From an uncultured Clostridia bacterium (GTDB lineage Bacteria; Bacillota; Clostridia; Christensenellales; Borkfalkiaceae), in NCBI GenBank assembly GCA_944368065.1, contig CALVWV010000014.1, positions 1 through 48,770 on the forward strand: DNA of 48,770 nt. Direction: 5' to 3'. Positions 19,355-28,536 of the stretch are shown piece after piece (the first letter of the stretch is position 1; every line of letters begins with the position of its first letter). Below the pieces are notes generated by a model. That model was not told where the DNA came from. It saw nothing but the letters and a program-made list of their open reading frames with translations, and did no database searches. Position numbers and translations under genes: made by a program.

Positions 19355-19383
19355 ATTTTACGACAAAGTTTTGCGGCTGTCAA
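19355..19383 (-). promoter_or_regulatory. Sigma-A promoter upstream of the atp leader
   Basis: TTGACA (19383-19378) and TAAAAT (19360-19355) on the minus strand are spaced by exactly 17 bases, an excellent housekeeping promoter. It lies about 400 bases upstream of atpB. Confidence 0.8.
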
Positions 19384-19573
19384 ATGATACGACAGGGCAA
19401 AACCTTAATTATTTTTTATACCCGTATAAGGTAAATTTAGCCTTCAGTAAAAAGCACAGCTTATAATTCGACCCTATAAGAGTCGGCAATACAGGGCTTA
19501 AAAAATGCCGGATTGCGGCATATTCTCGCACCTTGAATGCGTTTTGCAAACTTTATTGCAAAACAAAGCAAAT

Positions 19574-20068
19574 TTAACCGAAAATGCCCGCAAACGTAGT
19601 TACGAGGGCGGCTACCACTATTAAAAGCACTATGGCGCGGCAGGCGATATAGCGCATAAAATCGGCGCGGGTCATGCCGCTTTGCAAGGGCTTTGAAAGA
19701 AAGCTGAACACGACGTATCCCGCCACTCCGAGCGCGGAAGGGATTATAAACCACGCGATTTTAACGACTGCGCATACAACGGCAAACGCCGCGGCGAAGA
19801 TAAGGCAACCGACCGCGCACCAATAGAATATGCGCGAACGCTTTTTTCTGGCACTGCGCATCTCCTCGACGTCGCCGTCGGAAACAAGCTCGTCAAGGCT
19901 CACGCCGTAAACGGACGAAAGCAGCTTGAGGCTGTCTATGGCGGGGTATCCCTTGCCGTTTTCCCACTTTGAAACGGCTGTGCGGGTGACATAGATTTTT
20001 GCCGCAAGTTCTTCCTGAGTCATGCCGCTCTGTTTTCTCAATTTTACAAGCTTTTCCGAAAGTTCCAT
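19574..20068 (-). CDS. XRE-family regulator with membrane anchor
   Basis: The 164-residue protein has an N-terminal helix-turn-helix of the Xre/Cro type (residues 1-62, with SGMTQEELAAKIYVTRTAVSKWENGKGYP) and three or four hydrophobic helices (about 80-162). Such proteins bind DNA at the membrane and often sense envelope state or act with a neighbouring transporter; no partner is next to it. The Shine-Dalgarno is weak (AAGG) and the 5' region is extremely AT-rich with T/A inverted repeats, where it may bind itself. The target is unknown. Confidence 0.88.
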   Translation of the reverse strand: MELSEKLVKLRKQSGMTQEELAAKIYVTRTAVSKWENGKGYPAIDSLKLLSSVYGVSLDELVSDGDVEEMRSARKKRSRIFYWCAVGCLIFAAAFAVVCAVVKIAWFIIPSALGVAGYVVFSFLSKPLQSGMTRADFMRYIACRAIVLLIVVAALVTTFAGIFG

Positions 20069-20391
20069 AAAAATTGCCTTAATAATAAAATTAATTTATT
20101 TTTAATTTTTATTTTAATTAAATTAATTATTTATTTTTAATCTTTATTTAAAATTTTTATTAGTCTGCGCTTTGTGTGCATCGAATTTTTCGATTAATTT
20201 TTTATATCGTTAATTATTATATCATTTCCTCCTGAAAAAAACACGACACTTTTGCTCACATTGAAATATTTTGCGCGTCTCAAAGTTCAAATTTGCGCAC
20301 GCCTGCGCCTTAGCGGGGTGAATTTGCGCAATTATATAATTTGCGGGCTTACACAAATTGCGCAAAGAGGGGCAGCGCCCCTACACTCACG
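20069..20391. other. AT-rich upstream region of the XRE gene
   Basis: Bases 20069-20250 are almost pure A/T with overlapping inverted repeats. Bases 20280-20390 hold short palindromic words (AATTTGCGCAATT-like and GGGGCAGCGCCCC). No gene is seen. Confidence 0.5.
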
Positions 20392-20423
20392 AAAAATGCC
20401 CGTCGCGCAAGACGGGCATTTTT
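20392..20423. terminator. Bidirectional terminator
   Basis: A 13-bp perfect stem (20392-20404 with 20411-20423) has A5 on one side and T5 on the other. It lies just beyond the duplicated tRNA 3' end. Confidence 0.8.
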
Positions 20424-20431
20424 GTGAATTA

Positions 20432-20452
20432 TGGTCTACCTGCGCGGATTCG
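20432..20452 (-). repeat. Duplicate of the tRNA-Arg 3' end (attachment-site-like)
   Basis: 21 bases are identical to 20586-20606, which encode the CCA, discriminator, acceptor 3' strand and part of the T arm of tRNA-Arg. The match stops sharply on both sides. This is the usual form of an integrase att repeat; a truncated tRNA copy is the alternative. Confidence 0.7.
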
Positions 20453-20559
20453 TAAGGAGCTGCAAGGCCGTGACTTGCATGCGACGGAATAGCCGTCGCT
20501 GCGCTGCGCGCCGACGGCGTCACGTCATTTCGCCCCGACGCGCGGGTTGACATAATTTA

Positions 20560-20581
20560 AGCCCCGATTTCTATCGGGGCT
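20560..20581 (-). terminator. Hairpin after tRNA-Arg
   Basis: A 9-bp stem (20560-20568 with 20573-20581) and TTCT loop lies 4 bases after the encoded CCA, followed on minus by TTAAATT. It is a likely but imperfect terminator. Confidence 0.6.
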
Positions 20582-20585
20582 ATGG

Positions 20586-20662
20586 TGGTCTACCTGCGCG
20601 GATTCGAACCGCGGGTCTCCAGAGTCGGAGTCTGACGTGTTATCCAGCTGCACTACAGGTAG
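20586..20662 (-). tRNA. tRNA-Arg (anticodon CCG)
   Basis: On the minus strand the 77 bases fold as a cloverleaf. The acceptor is CTACCTG/CAGGTAG, the anticodon stem TCAGA/TCTGG has loop CTCCGAC (anticodon CCG), and the T stem is CGCGG/CCGCG with TTCGAAT loop. The discriminator is A and CCA is encoded. One D-stem pair is a C-A mismatch. It reads CGG arginine codons. Confidence 0.93.
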
Positions 20663-20762
20663 ATATTTTTTATAATAATAATTTTATTTTTGTAATCAAT
20701 TAATTAACAAATTAATAAATTATTTATTTAATTAATTATTATTTTTCAGCCGCTTTTCTTAA

Positions 20763-22266
<1,504 letters not shown>

Positions 22267-22343
22267 AGCGCGTAAAAACAGCATATGCTCGTATGCGCTA
22301 AAAGCGGCATATGTGCGGGGCAATTTACGCAAAGGAGCATATC

Positions 22344-23009
22344 ATGGATATGACAGAAGCGGCAAAACAAAGGCACTCTGTGCGAAGCTTTCTGCCGCGC
22401 GGACTTGACAAAGACGTGCAGGGCGCGCTTGAAGAGCGCATACGCATGCTGAACAGCGAGAGCGGGCTTAACATTCAGCTTGTTTTAAACGAGCCGAAAG
22501 CTTTCGGCACAAGTCTGCTTGCGCATTACGGCAAGTTTGAAAACGCAAATAATTATATAGTGCTTGCGGGGAAAAAGGGCAAGGATTTGCAGGAAAAATG
22601 CGGCTATTACGGCGAAGACCTTGTGCTTTTTGCGCAGACGCTTGGACTTAACACCTGCTGGGTTGCGCTAACTTACAAAAAAATCAAGGGCGCGTACTCG
22701 CTTGAAGATGGCGAAAAAGTTGCGCTTGTAATTGCAATCGGCTACGGAAAGACGGCGGGCAAGCCGCACAGGAGCAAAACTTTTGCCGATGTTGCAAAAG
22801 CGGAAAATCCGCCTGAATGGTTTGTGCGCGGCGTTGAGGGCGCGCTGCTTGCGCCTACCGCCGTGAACCAGCAGAAATTTAAATTCATTTCTGAAGGGAA
22901 CAAAGTGAAAGCGCTGGCAGGCACGGGTTTTTATACGGATATAGACCTCGGCATTGCAAAATATCACTTTGAACTTTTTGCCGGAAAAGAAAATTTTGAT
23001 TGGGCATAA
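22344..23009 (+). CDS. Nitroreductase family protein (TM1586-like)
   Basis: The 221-residue protein starts MDMTEAAKQRHSVRSF, the FMN-binding opening of nitroreductases, and continues with GEDLVLFAQTLGLNTCWVAL and APTAVNQQKF, typical of the TM1586 subgroup. It likely binds FMN and uses NAD(P)H; the substrate is unknown. AAGGAG precedes the ATG. It lies 77 bases after mnmA on the same strand and ends at a convergent terminator. Confidence 0.85.
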   Translation: MDMTEAAKQRHSVRSFLPRGLDKDVQGALEERIRMLNSESGLNIQLVLNEPKAFGTSLLAHYGKFENANNYIVLAGKKGKDLQEKCGYYGEDLVLFAQTLGLNTCWVALTYKKIKGAYSLEDGEKVALVIAIGYGKTAGKPHRSKTFADVAKAENPPEWFVRGVEGALLAPTAVNQQKFKFISEGNKVKALAGTGFYTDIDLGIAKYHFELFAGKENFDWA

Positions 23010-23048
23010 TATAAAAGCCGCTTTTCAGCGGAAATAAATTTAACAAAT

Positions 23049-23086
23049 AGCCGCGGCGGCGCAAAATCTGCGCCGCCGCGGCTTTT
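23049..23086. terminator. Terminator between the nitroreductase and DUF697 genes
   Basis: A 15-bp perfect GC stem (23049-23063 with 23069-23083) has a 5-base loop and is followed by TTTT on plus. It serves convergent genes. Confidence 0.82.
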
Positions 23087-23156
23087 ATATTTATCAACAT
23101 TATATCAGGCATAATATAAGCGCGCCTTTCGGATGCGCAAAACTTCATGCAGACTT

Positions 23157-24152
23157 TCAGGCGGTGCGCGCCCTCGGCTTTTTTCTGAGCTCGGTTTCTA
23201 TGTCCTTGCAGGCTTCTTCAAGCTCGTCCTCGCTTTCGGCAACCTCCACTCCGTCTAAAATATTCTGCAATCTGTACTCTTTGTTGAGGTAGCGTATCGT
23301 CTGGAATCCGATGACTGCCGTCAGCGTGCCGTTTGTAAGTCCCTGGACGGAGCTGTCCACGAGCGCGGATATCGCAGAGCCCAAAAAGGGTATGCCCTTT
23401 GCGGCGTCGCCCATGGTCTTTACTATGCCGTTGCCTATTTTGAGCGAACCGAGCCCGTATGACACGAGCGAGTTGCGCACGACGGCGGCAAAAATTTTGA
23501 CGAGCTGGGGTTCGGAGGGACGGAAGCCGTACAAAAACACAATGTCCTTTATAAGCTGCAGGTTAACGACCGCAACGAGCGCGGCGTCCGTGCGCGAACT
23601 CTGCGAAATGGCGGAGTACGCCGCAGACTTGAGCGCGTAGCGGAATATGTAGTCCTTTGCCGTCTTTTTTACTTTTCCCGAATAGAGCGCGGTAAGGCAG
23701 CGCTTTATTCCCTCGTCGTCGTTCTGCGAAAGGCAGCCCGCAAGTTCTGCAAGTATGGCGTCGTCGTACCAGCCCGCGCAGTCCACGCGCGTGCCGAAAT
23801 CGACCATGCGCTCTGCAATGTTCCTGCGGACGCGCCTGTTGTGCCGCTTTGCCGCGGCGGCGTGAGTTGCGGGAATGTTGGTCTGAAAATAGTTCATTCG
23901 GCATATTTTGACGAGCGGCACGATAAAAAGCAGCACAAAAAGCACGGCGCTTACAACGGCGGCGGCATACCCCGCATAGACGTTTATGCCCCATATCTGC
24001 AGCGTGATTGAAAGAAGGCACCAGGCGAGGAACACGCCTATTATGCCCGCAAGCACCACGATGAGAAGGCGCGCCGCGCGCGTGTTGCGGTTTTTGACAT
24101 ACCTCTCTTCGTATTCGTATATTGTAAGTTTCTTTTCTTCTTTATTCTTCAT
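23157..24152 (-). CDS. DUF697 family membrane protein
   Basis: The 331-residue protein has a charged N-terminus and two membrane helices (about 27-50 and 60-83). A soluble region follows, then a C-terminal DUF697-type segment with glycine/alanine-rich amphipathic helices (IGNGIVKTMGDAAKGIPFLGSAISALVDSSVQG). Related YcjF/DUF697 proteins are membrane associated and of unclear role, sometimes next to GTPases; none is adjacent here. The very basic end is KKPRARTA. Confidence 0.75.
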   Translation of the reverse strand: MKNKEEKKLTIYEYEERYVKNRNTRAARLLIVVLAGIIGVFLAWCLLSITLQIWGINVYAGYAAAVVSAVLFVLLFIVPLVKICRMNYFQTNIPATHAAAAKRHNRRVRRNIAERMVDFGTRVDCAGWYDDAILAELAGCLSQNDDEGIKRCLTALYSGKVKKTAKDYIFRYALKSAAYSAISQSSRTDAALVAVVNLQLIKDIVFLYGFRPSEPQLVKIFAAVVRNSLVSYGLGSLKIGNGIVKTMGDAAKGIPFLGSAISALVDSSVQGLTNGTLTAVIGFQTIRYLNKEYRLQNILDGVEVAESEDELEEACKDIETELRKKPRARTA

Positions 24153-24256
24153 TGATGTATCCGTACCGGCAGATTTATTTTATATAAAGCCCGCGGCCGG
24201 GCGCGGTTGTCGCGGCTAAAGCGCGGCTCGGGAAAGGTTGCGGCAAGCCGCATAAC

Positions 24257-24316
24257 TGCACCGCGACAGCTGTACCGTTGCACCGCGGCAGCTGTACCGT
24301 TGCATCGCGGCAGCAG
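24257..24316. repeat. 22-bp tandem repeat, 2.7 copies
   Basis: Units at 24257-24278 and 24279-24300 differ at one base, and a partial third runs to 24316. Each contains the palindromic core CAGCTG. It lies in the 234-base gap between DUF697 and rsmI. Confidence 0.85.
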
Positions 24317-24386
24317 ACCTGCGCCGCAATTTTTACAGCGCATTGCAAAGTTGCCCCGCATATATGCCTCAATTACTGCAATTTTA

Positions 24387-25190
24387 TTATAAATCGAGGC
24401 TGAATTTGTAAAGCTCGCTTTTTGTAACTCCCCTGTCCTTTGCGGCGCGCTTTATTGCTTCCTTTTTATCCAGTCCCTGCTCCATATAGTGGCGTATGTG
24501 CTCCGTTTCCGAAAGGGAGCACAGCTCGCTTTCCTTCTGCTCTGCTCCGCCGACGACGAGCACATATTCCCCCCTCTTTTCGCCTTCAAGCCCGGCGGAG
24601 AGGGTAAAGGGAAGCGCCTCCTCGTGCAGCTTTGTTATTTCGCGCACGGCGCTTGCGGGGCGGTCGCCGAATACGGCGTACATATCCGCGATATACCTGT
24701 CCACATCCTGAGGGGCGGAGTGGAAAATGAGCGTGAGCTCTAAGTCGCGGTACTTTTCGAGCAGGCGGCGCCTTTCGCCCTGTTTGTCGGGCAGAAAGCC
24801 TATGAACGCAAACTTGTCCGCGGGAAGGGCGGAAAGTATGAGCGCAGAGAGCGCGGCGTTTGCTCCCGGAACTACGGTATAGCTTACGCCCGCCTTTCTG
24901 AGCTCTTCGCAGACCAATCCGCCGGGGTCGGATATTACGGGCATGCCGGCGTCTGAAATGACGGCGACTTGCCTTCCTTCCGCGGCGGCGGAAATTATTT
25001 TTTCGGCGGCGGCGCGCTCGTTGAATTTATGGCACGCGACAAGCGGCTTTTTTATTTCGTACGCGTTTAAAAGTTTTAGCGAATGGCGGGTGTCCTCGCA
25101 GAAAATGACGTCCGCCGAGCGCAGAACTTCGAGAGCGCGGAGAGTTATGTCTTTGAGGTTGCCAATAGGCGTTGCCACGAAGTAAACCAA
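24387..25190 (-). CDS. rsmI: 16S rRNA 2'-O-ribose C1402 methyltransferase RsmI
   Basis: The 267-residue SAM-dependent tetrapyrrole-methylase-fold enzyme starts VYFVATPIGNLKDITLRAL and has DVIFCEDTR, SDAGMPVISDPG and VPGANAALSAL. It 2'-O-methylates C1402 in the decoding centre. I chose a TTG start at 25190 because AAGGAGG lies 8 bases upstream and family proteins begin right there; the frame extends 30 codons upstream with unrelated sequence. It follows a TrmN6-like gene, the usual clostridial pairing. Confidence 0.93.
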   Translation of the reverse strand: MVYFVATPIGNLKDITLRALEVLRSADVIFCEDTRHSLKLLNAYEIKKPLVACHKFNERAAAEKIISAAAEGRQVAVISDAGMPVISDPGGLVCEELRKAGVSYTVVPGANAALSALILSALPADKFAFIGFLPDKQGERRRLLEKYRDLELTLIFHSAPQDVDRYIADMYAVFGDRPASAVREITKLHEEALPFTLSAGLEGEKRGEYVLVVGGAEQKESELCSLSETEHIRHYMEQGLDKKEAIKRAAKDRGVTKSELYKFSLDL

Positions 25191-25251
25191 AAAAAAGCCT
25201 CCTTGAAACTGCTTCTGCGGCGCGTTGCCGCAAAGTTTATTTTTAATGGTT

Positions 25252-25288
25252 GCGGCATATTGCCGCGCAATTAGCGGCAATATGCCGC
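25252..25288. repeat. Perfect 15-bp inverted repeat between trmN6-like and rsmI
   Basis: Arms at 25252-25266 and 25274-25288 are perfect complements with a 7-base loop. No T run follows, so it is not a standard terminator. The left arm belongs to a word repeated at 28453-28471. Confidence 0.8.
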
Positions 25289-25295
25289 CTTGTTT

Positions 25296-25970
25296 TCAGT
25301 TTACGGCGGAAGGCAGAATTTCTATGCCCTCTTTTCCGCCCTTGCACGCTTCCACCATCACAAGGTAGGGTTTTGCGCCCGCGGTGCCGCATATAAGCTG
25401 CATGCGCTTTGGCTCGAGCGAGCGCGACTTGAGCGCGTAAATAAGCTCGGCAAGCCTGTCCGCGCGGTTTATTATGCCTATTCTGCCGCCGAACTTTAGT
25501 ACCCTTGCGGCGACGTCGAGAATTTCCGCGAGGGTCACCGTTATTTCCTTGCGGCAGACGGCTTTTTCGTAAGAGATGTTTTCAAAACCGCCGCGCTCGT
25601 ACGGGGGATTGCACAGCACGAGCGAAAATCTGCCGTCGTACTCCCTGCCTATGTCCTGAATGCGCGTGCATACCGCGCGCACGTTTTCAAAGCCGTTGTA
25701 TAAAATTGTGCGCGCGCTCATATCCGAAAGGGATTGTTGCATTTCCATGAGCTCCACCCCCTTTATGTGGGGATTGAGGCAGAGAAAGTGAAGTCCGACT
25801 ATGCCGCTGCCTGCACAGAAATCGGCTACGTAATCGTTCTTTTTGCCCTTTACGAACCTGGATAAAAGCACGCTGTCCGAGGTGAAGCGGTATAAATTGA
25901 CGTTCTGTATTATTTTTTTGTCACCGAAAAGCTCTTCGAGCACTTCGCCGCTTTTAAGCTGAATTTCCAT
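25296..25970 (-). CDS. TrmN6-like tRNA1(Val) adenine-N6 methyltransferase
   Basis: The 224-residue Rossmann methyltransferase has KIIQN near the N-terminus, SAM motif ADFCAGSGIVGLHF and catalytic NPPY (in LVLCNPPYERGG), the pattern of the YfiC/TrmN6 group that methylates A37 of tRNA1(Val). No Shine-Dalgarno precedes the ATG. Instead a TATAAT hexamer (25976-25971) abuts it, with TTGCGC 17 bases further upstream, which is odd. The stop is about 105 bases before rsmI. Confidence 0.85.
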   Translation of the reverse strand: MEIQLKSGEVLEELFGDKKIIQNVNLYRFTSDSVLLSRFVKGKKNDYVADFCAGSGIVGLHFLCLNPHIKGVELMEMQQSLSDMSARTILYNGFENVRAVCTRIQDIGREYDGRFSLVLCNPPYERGGFENISYEKAVCRKEITVTLAEILDVAARVLKFGGRIGIINRADRLAELIYALKSRSLEPKRMQLICGTAGAKPYLVMVEACKGGKEGIEILPSAVN

Positions 25971-26079
25971 ATTATATAAAGTGCGATATGAAAGCGCAAA
26001 GGCTTATGCCGCTGAAAATTACAAAAAGGGGCAAACCCTTATGCCGCTTTTTATGCATAAAGATGTGCAGAGGTCAAAA

Positions 26080-26108
26080 AAAGAAGGCGGAACAAAACGT
26101 TCCGCCTT
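26080..26108 (-). terminator. Terminator of the ferredoxin gene
   Basis: A 10-bp stem (26084-26093 with 26099-26108) is followed on the minus strand by a CTTTTTTTG-type run, 15 bases after the stop codon. The plus side also has a T run. Confidence 0.85.
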
Positions 26109-26122
26109 GCTTTTTTTACCAA

Positions 26123-26296
26123 TTATTCGGCGGATTTGATCGCGCCGGTAGGGCAACCGTCTTCGCAAGCGCCGCAATCGATGCAAACGTCGGGATCAAC
26201 GACGTACTTTGTATCGCCTTCGGAAATTGCTGATACGGGGCAAACGGCAGCGCAAGCACCGCACATTACGCATTCATCAGATATAGCGTGAGCCAT
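26123..26296 (-). CDS. 2[4Fe-4S] ferredoxin, 57 residues
   Basis: The product has two CxxCxxCxxxCP motifs: CVMCGACAAVCP (residues 9-20) and CIDCGACEDGCP (38-49), each binding a [4Fe-4S] cluster. It is an acidic clostridial-type electron carrier for fermentation enzymes such as pyruvate:ferredoxin oxidoreductase or hydrogenase. GGAGG precedes the ATG, and a terminator follows, so it is a single-gene unit. Confidence 0.95.
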   Translation of the reverse strand: MAHAISDECVMCGACAAVCPVSAISEGDTKYVVDPDVCIDCGACEDGCPTGAIKSAE

Positions 26297-26565
26297 AAAG
26301 CACCTCCATGATTTTTATATGCTTTCAGTGAAATAATTATATCATACGAAAAACTCAAAGTAAAGGGGAAAGAGCTAAATTTTTGCGCCCCGCTTGCCCT
26401 TTTTTCGTGTAAATTCATGCAAAATCTTCCAGCGCGCAGCGCGCGTAAACGCTGCAAAGATACAGGATTTTACATTTTCCGCCCTTTACGCGGCTGACGC
26501 CTGCGTTTAAACGGCGCGCCGCCTGAGGCTTGCCTTAAGCGGCATAAATACGGGAAAAGAGGCGC
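26297..26565. other. Intergenic region between ferredoxin and ricT
   Basis: A TTTACT-N17-TATAAT pair on the minus strand near 26340-26370 could be the ferredoxin promoter. The remaining roughly 200 bases show no gene or clear structure. Confidence 0.45.
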
Positions 26566-26592
26566 AAAAAAGCGCCGCAATTTCGCAGCGCT
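26566..26592 (-). terminator. Terminator of the decarboxylase-tmk-holB-ricT operon
   Basis: An 8-bp stem (26571-26578 with 26585-26592, one wobble pair) is followed on minus by T5-6, just after the ricT stop codon. Confidence 0.8.
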
Positions 26593-26600
26593 TCTTTAAC

Positions 26601-27476
26601 TCAGTCGAGAAGTTTTTTGAGCTCGTCGTCCACGGGCTCGTCCTTTTCCTTTTTGACGTCCTGCCCGCGGCGCTTGAACCTCAAATCGTCTACGGGGAAA
26701 TCCTTATAGACGGTGGCGTCGCCCTTGTCTATGCGCACCTTTACTTCCATTTTGAGCATATTGACGTTTACCACCGTGCCGTCGCCTTCGGGCGTGCCGA
26801 CCTCGCCGCCGACCTTGGGCATTTTTTTGCAGGCTTCGGCGTAGTAGTCGTTTTCATACGCAAGGCAACACATAAGTCTGCCGCAGAGCCCCGAAATTTT
26901 ACTGGGGTTGAGCGAAAGACCCTGATTTTTCGCCATTTTTATGGACACTTTTTTGAATTCGGGCATGCAGCTCGAGCAGCAGCATTCCCTGCCGCACGGG
27001 CCGAAGCCGCCTATCATGCGCGTTTCGTCGCGCACGCCTATCTGGCGGAGCTCTATCCTTATGTGGAACACCGAAGAAAGGTCTTTTACGAGCTCGCGGA
27101 AGTCAACCCTGCCGTCCGCCGTGAAATAGAAAATGACTTTTGTGCCGTCGAACGTGAATTCGCAGTCCACGAGCTTCATATCCAGCCCGCGGGCGGCAAT
27201 CTTTTCTTCAGCCGTTTTAAGCGCGGGGGCGCGCTTTTCCTCGTTTGCGCGCACCGTCTCTTCATCCTTTTCGGTAGCGGCGCGGAGCACGGGCTTTAAC
27301 GGAGCTACGAGCTCCTCTTCGGGTATTTCCTTTAAAGGAACGCACACCGTGCCGTATTCAACGCCGCGCGCAGTTTCCACGATTACGCCGCTGCCCTCTT
27401 CATAATTGCCGTCGCCGGGGGCGAAATAGTAAACCTTGCTGCCGCCTTTGAACTTTACTCCGATAATCTTTGCCAT
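26601..27476 (-). CDS. ricT: PSP1 domain protein RicT (YaaT)
   Basis: The 291-residue protein has the PSP1 core with its cysteine cluster: GFGPCGRECCCSSC and GLCGRLMCCLAYEN. In Bacillus subtilis RicT (YaaT) forms an Fe-S complex with RicA and RicF that modulates RNase Y and developmental phosphorelays. The ORF overlaps holB by 22 bases and has a good Shine-Dalgarno. The added C-terminal tail is Lys/Asp-rich. The holB-ricT order is standard for Firmicutes. Confidence 0.93.
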   Translation of the reverse strand: MAKIIGVKFKGGSKVYYFAPGDGNYEEGSGVIVETARGVEYGTVCVPLKEIPEEELVAPLKPVLRAATEKDEETVRANEEKRAPALKTAEEKIAARGLDMKLVDCEFTFDGTKVIFYFTADGRVDFRELVKDLSSVFHIRIELRQIGVRDETRMIGGFGPCGRECCCSSCMPEFKKVSIKMAKNQGLSLNPSKISGLCGRLMCCLAYENDYYAEACKKMPKVGGEVGTPEGDGTVVNVNMLKMEVKVRIDKGDATVYKDFPVDDLRFKRRGQDVKKEKDEPVDDELKKLLD

Positions 27477-28393
27477 TTATTATTCTCCTCCGTCATCTTC
27501 AGGATAGCGCTGTACAAAAGCGCCGAGTAGTATGCGTTGAACTTCATATCGCGCATTGCGCCGCCGTAAATTTCCGCGCCTCTGATAAGCGCCGGAAGGC
27601 TCCAGCCGTACGCATTGCCTTTGCCGTCTGCGCGCCCGCCGCGGGATAATGCTTTTGCGGCGTTAAAGCACAGGCGCTGGACTTCGGCAAGTATTTCTTT
27701 TTTATATTTGCTGTCCGCGTACTTCAAAGAAATAACGCCCGCCGCGGCCGCGTCTTTTGCGGAGAGAATATCTTCCGCCGCGGAATGAATTTCCGCAAAC
27801 CGACCTTCGGCAAGCCCGGCCGCAACGCCCAATACGCCGCCGCAGCTTTCCGCCGCCTGCCTGTTGTACGCGCCGCCCTTATTCATTCGCTCGAGCGCGC
27901 CGTAAATCTGTTCCACCGTGAACGGGGATATCTCCAAAAGGCGCACGCGCGAAAGTATTGTGGGGAGCACGGGCGAAAGGGTGGTCGCGCCGAGGATAAA
28001 GCATACTCCTTCGGGCGGCTCTTCAATTACTTTTAAAAGTTTGTTCTGCACGACCGCCGAACACTCGTCGAACGAGCTTATCACATAAAGCTTTTTATCG
28101 CCGTACACGGGGCGCATTGCGCAGTCTTCGATAAGCGCTTCCGCCGCCTCGGCATTGAACTTTTTGTCCTGCTCGGGGTAAATTCTGCAGTCGGGGAAGG
28201 CTTCGCGCTCTATCTGACCACCGACGCCCTTTTCGCTCTCCGCACCGAAAAAGCGCAGAGCGAAAATTTTTAAAGCGCGCCGCAGATACACCGCGTCTTC
28301 AAACGAGAGCATGTAAGCGTGTGCAAGCCTGCCCGCTTCGGCTTCGCGGCAGAAAATTTTATAAGCCGTGCTTTCTTTTATTAAAATTTCCAT
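27455..28393 (-). CDS. holB: DNA polymerase III delta' subunit
   Basis: The 312-residue clamp-loader subunit has AHAYMLSF near the N-terminus, KLYVISSFDECSAVVQNKLLKVIEEPPEG (sensor region), and TILSRVRL where ATPase homologues have SRC. There is no functional P-loop, as expected for delta'. It loads the DnaN clamp encoded elsewhere in this window. GGGGGGAG lies before the ATG. Confidence 0.9.
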   Translation of the reverse strand: MEILIKESTAYKIFCREAEAGRLAHAYMLSFEDAVYLRRALKIFALRFFGAESEKGVGGQIEREAFPDCRIYPEQDKKFNAEAAEALIEDCAMRPVYGDKKLYVISSFDECSAVVQNKLLKVIEEPPEGVCFILGATTLSPVLPTILSRVRLLEISPFTVEQIYGALERMNKGGAYNRQAAESCGGVLGVAAGLAEGRFAEIHSAAEDILSAKDAAAAGVISLKYADSKYKKEILAEVQRLCFNAAKALSRGGRADGKGNAYGWSLPALIRGAEIYGGAMRDMKFNAYYSALLYSAILKMTEENNKWQRLSE

Positions 28394-28452
28394 GCCACTC
28401 CCCCCGTTTTTATTTTTTTAAGCCCGCAGCTTTTTATCGCGGAAATTAAGTT

Positions 28453-28516
28453 GGTTGCGGCATATTGCCGCAGAAACGGCAGAAACGCCGCCGCACAATA
28501 TTTGGTTGCGGCATAT
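28453..28516. repeat. Short dispersed GGTTGCGGCATAT repeats between tmk and holB
   Basis: A 19-base copy lies at 28453-28471 and a 13-base partial copy at 28504-28516. The same 19 bases occur at 25248-25266. Confidence 0.75.
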
Positions 28517-28536
28517 GCCCGCGCCAATTTACTTAT

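Larger units (their letters stand above)
19012..19573. other. Region upstream of atpB
   Basis: No credible gene. On the minus strand it has a near-consensus promoter (19355-19383), two intrinsic-terminator-like hairpins (19250-19274 and 19151-19173), and a 14-bp palindrome GTTGCGGCCGCAAC at 19127-19140. The rest, up to the XRE gene end, shows nothing clear. Confidence 0.6.

Noticed and set aside
19120..19383. 87-codon minus-strand frame upstream of atpB, possible AtpI
   Set aside because: It starts inside the promoter, crosses both terminator hairpins, and lacks the helix pattern of AtpI.
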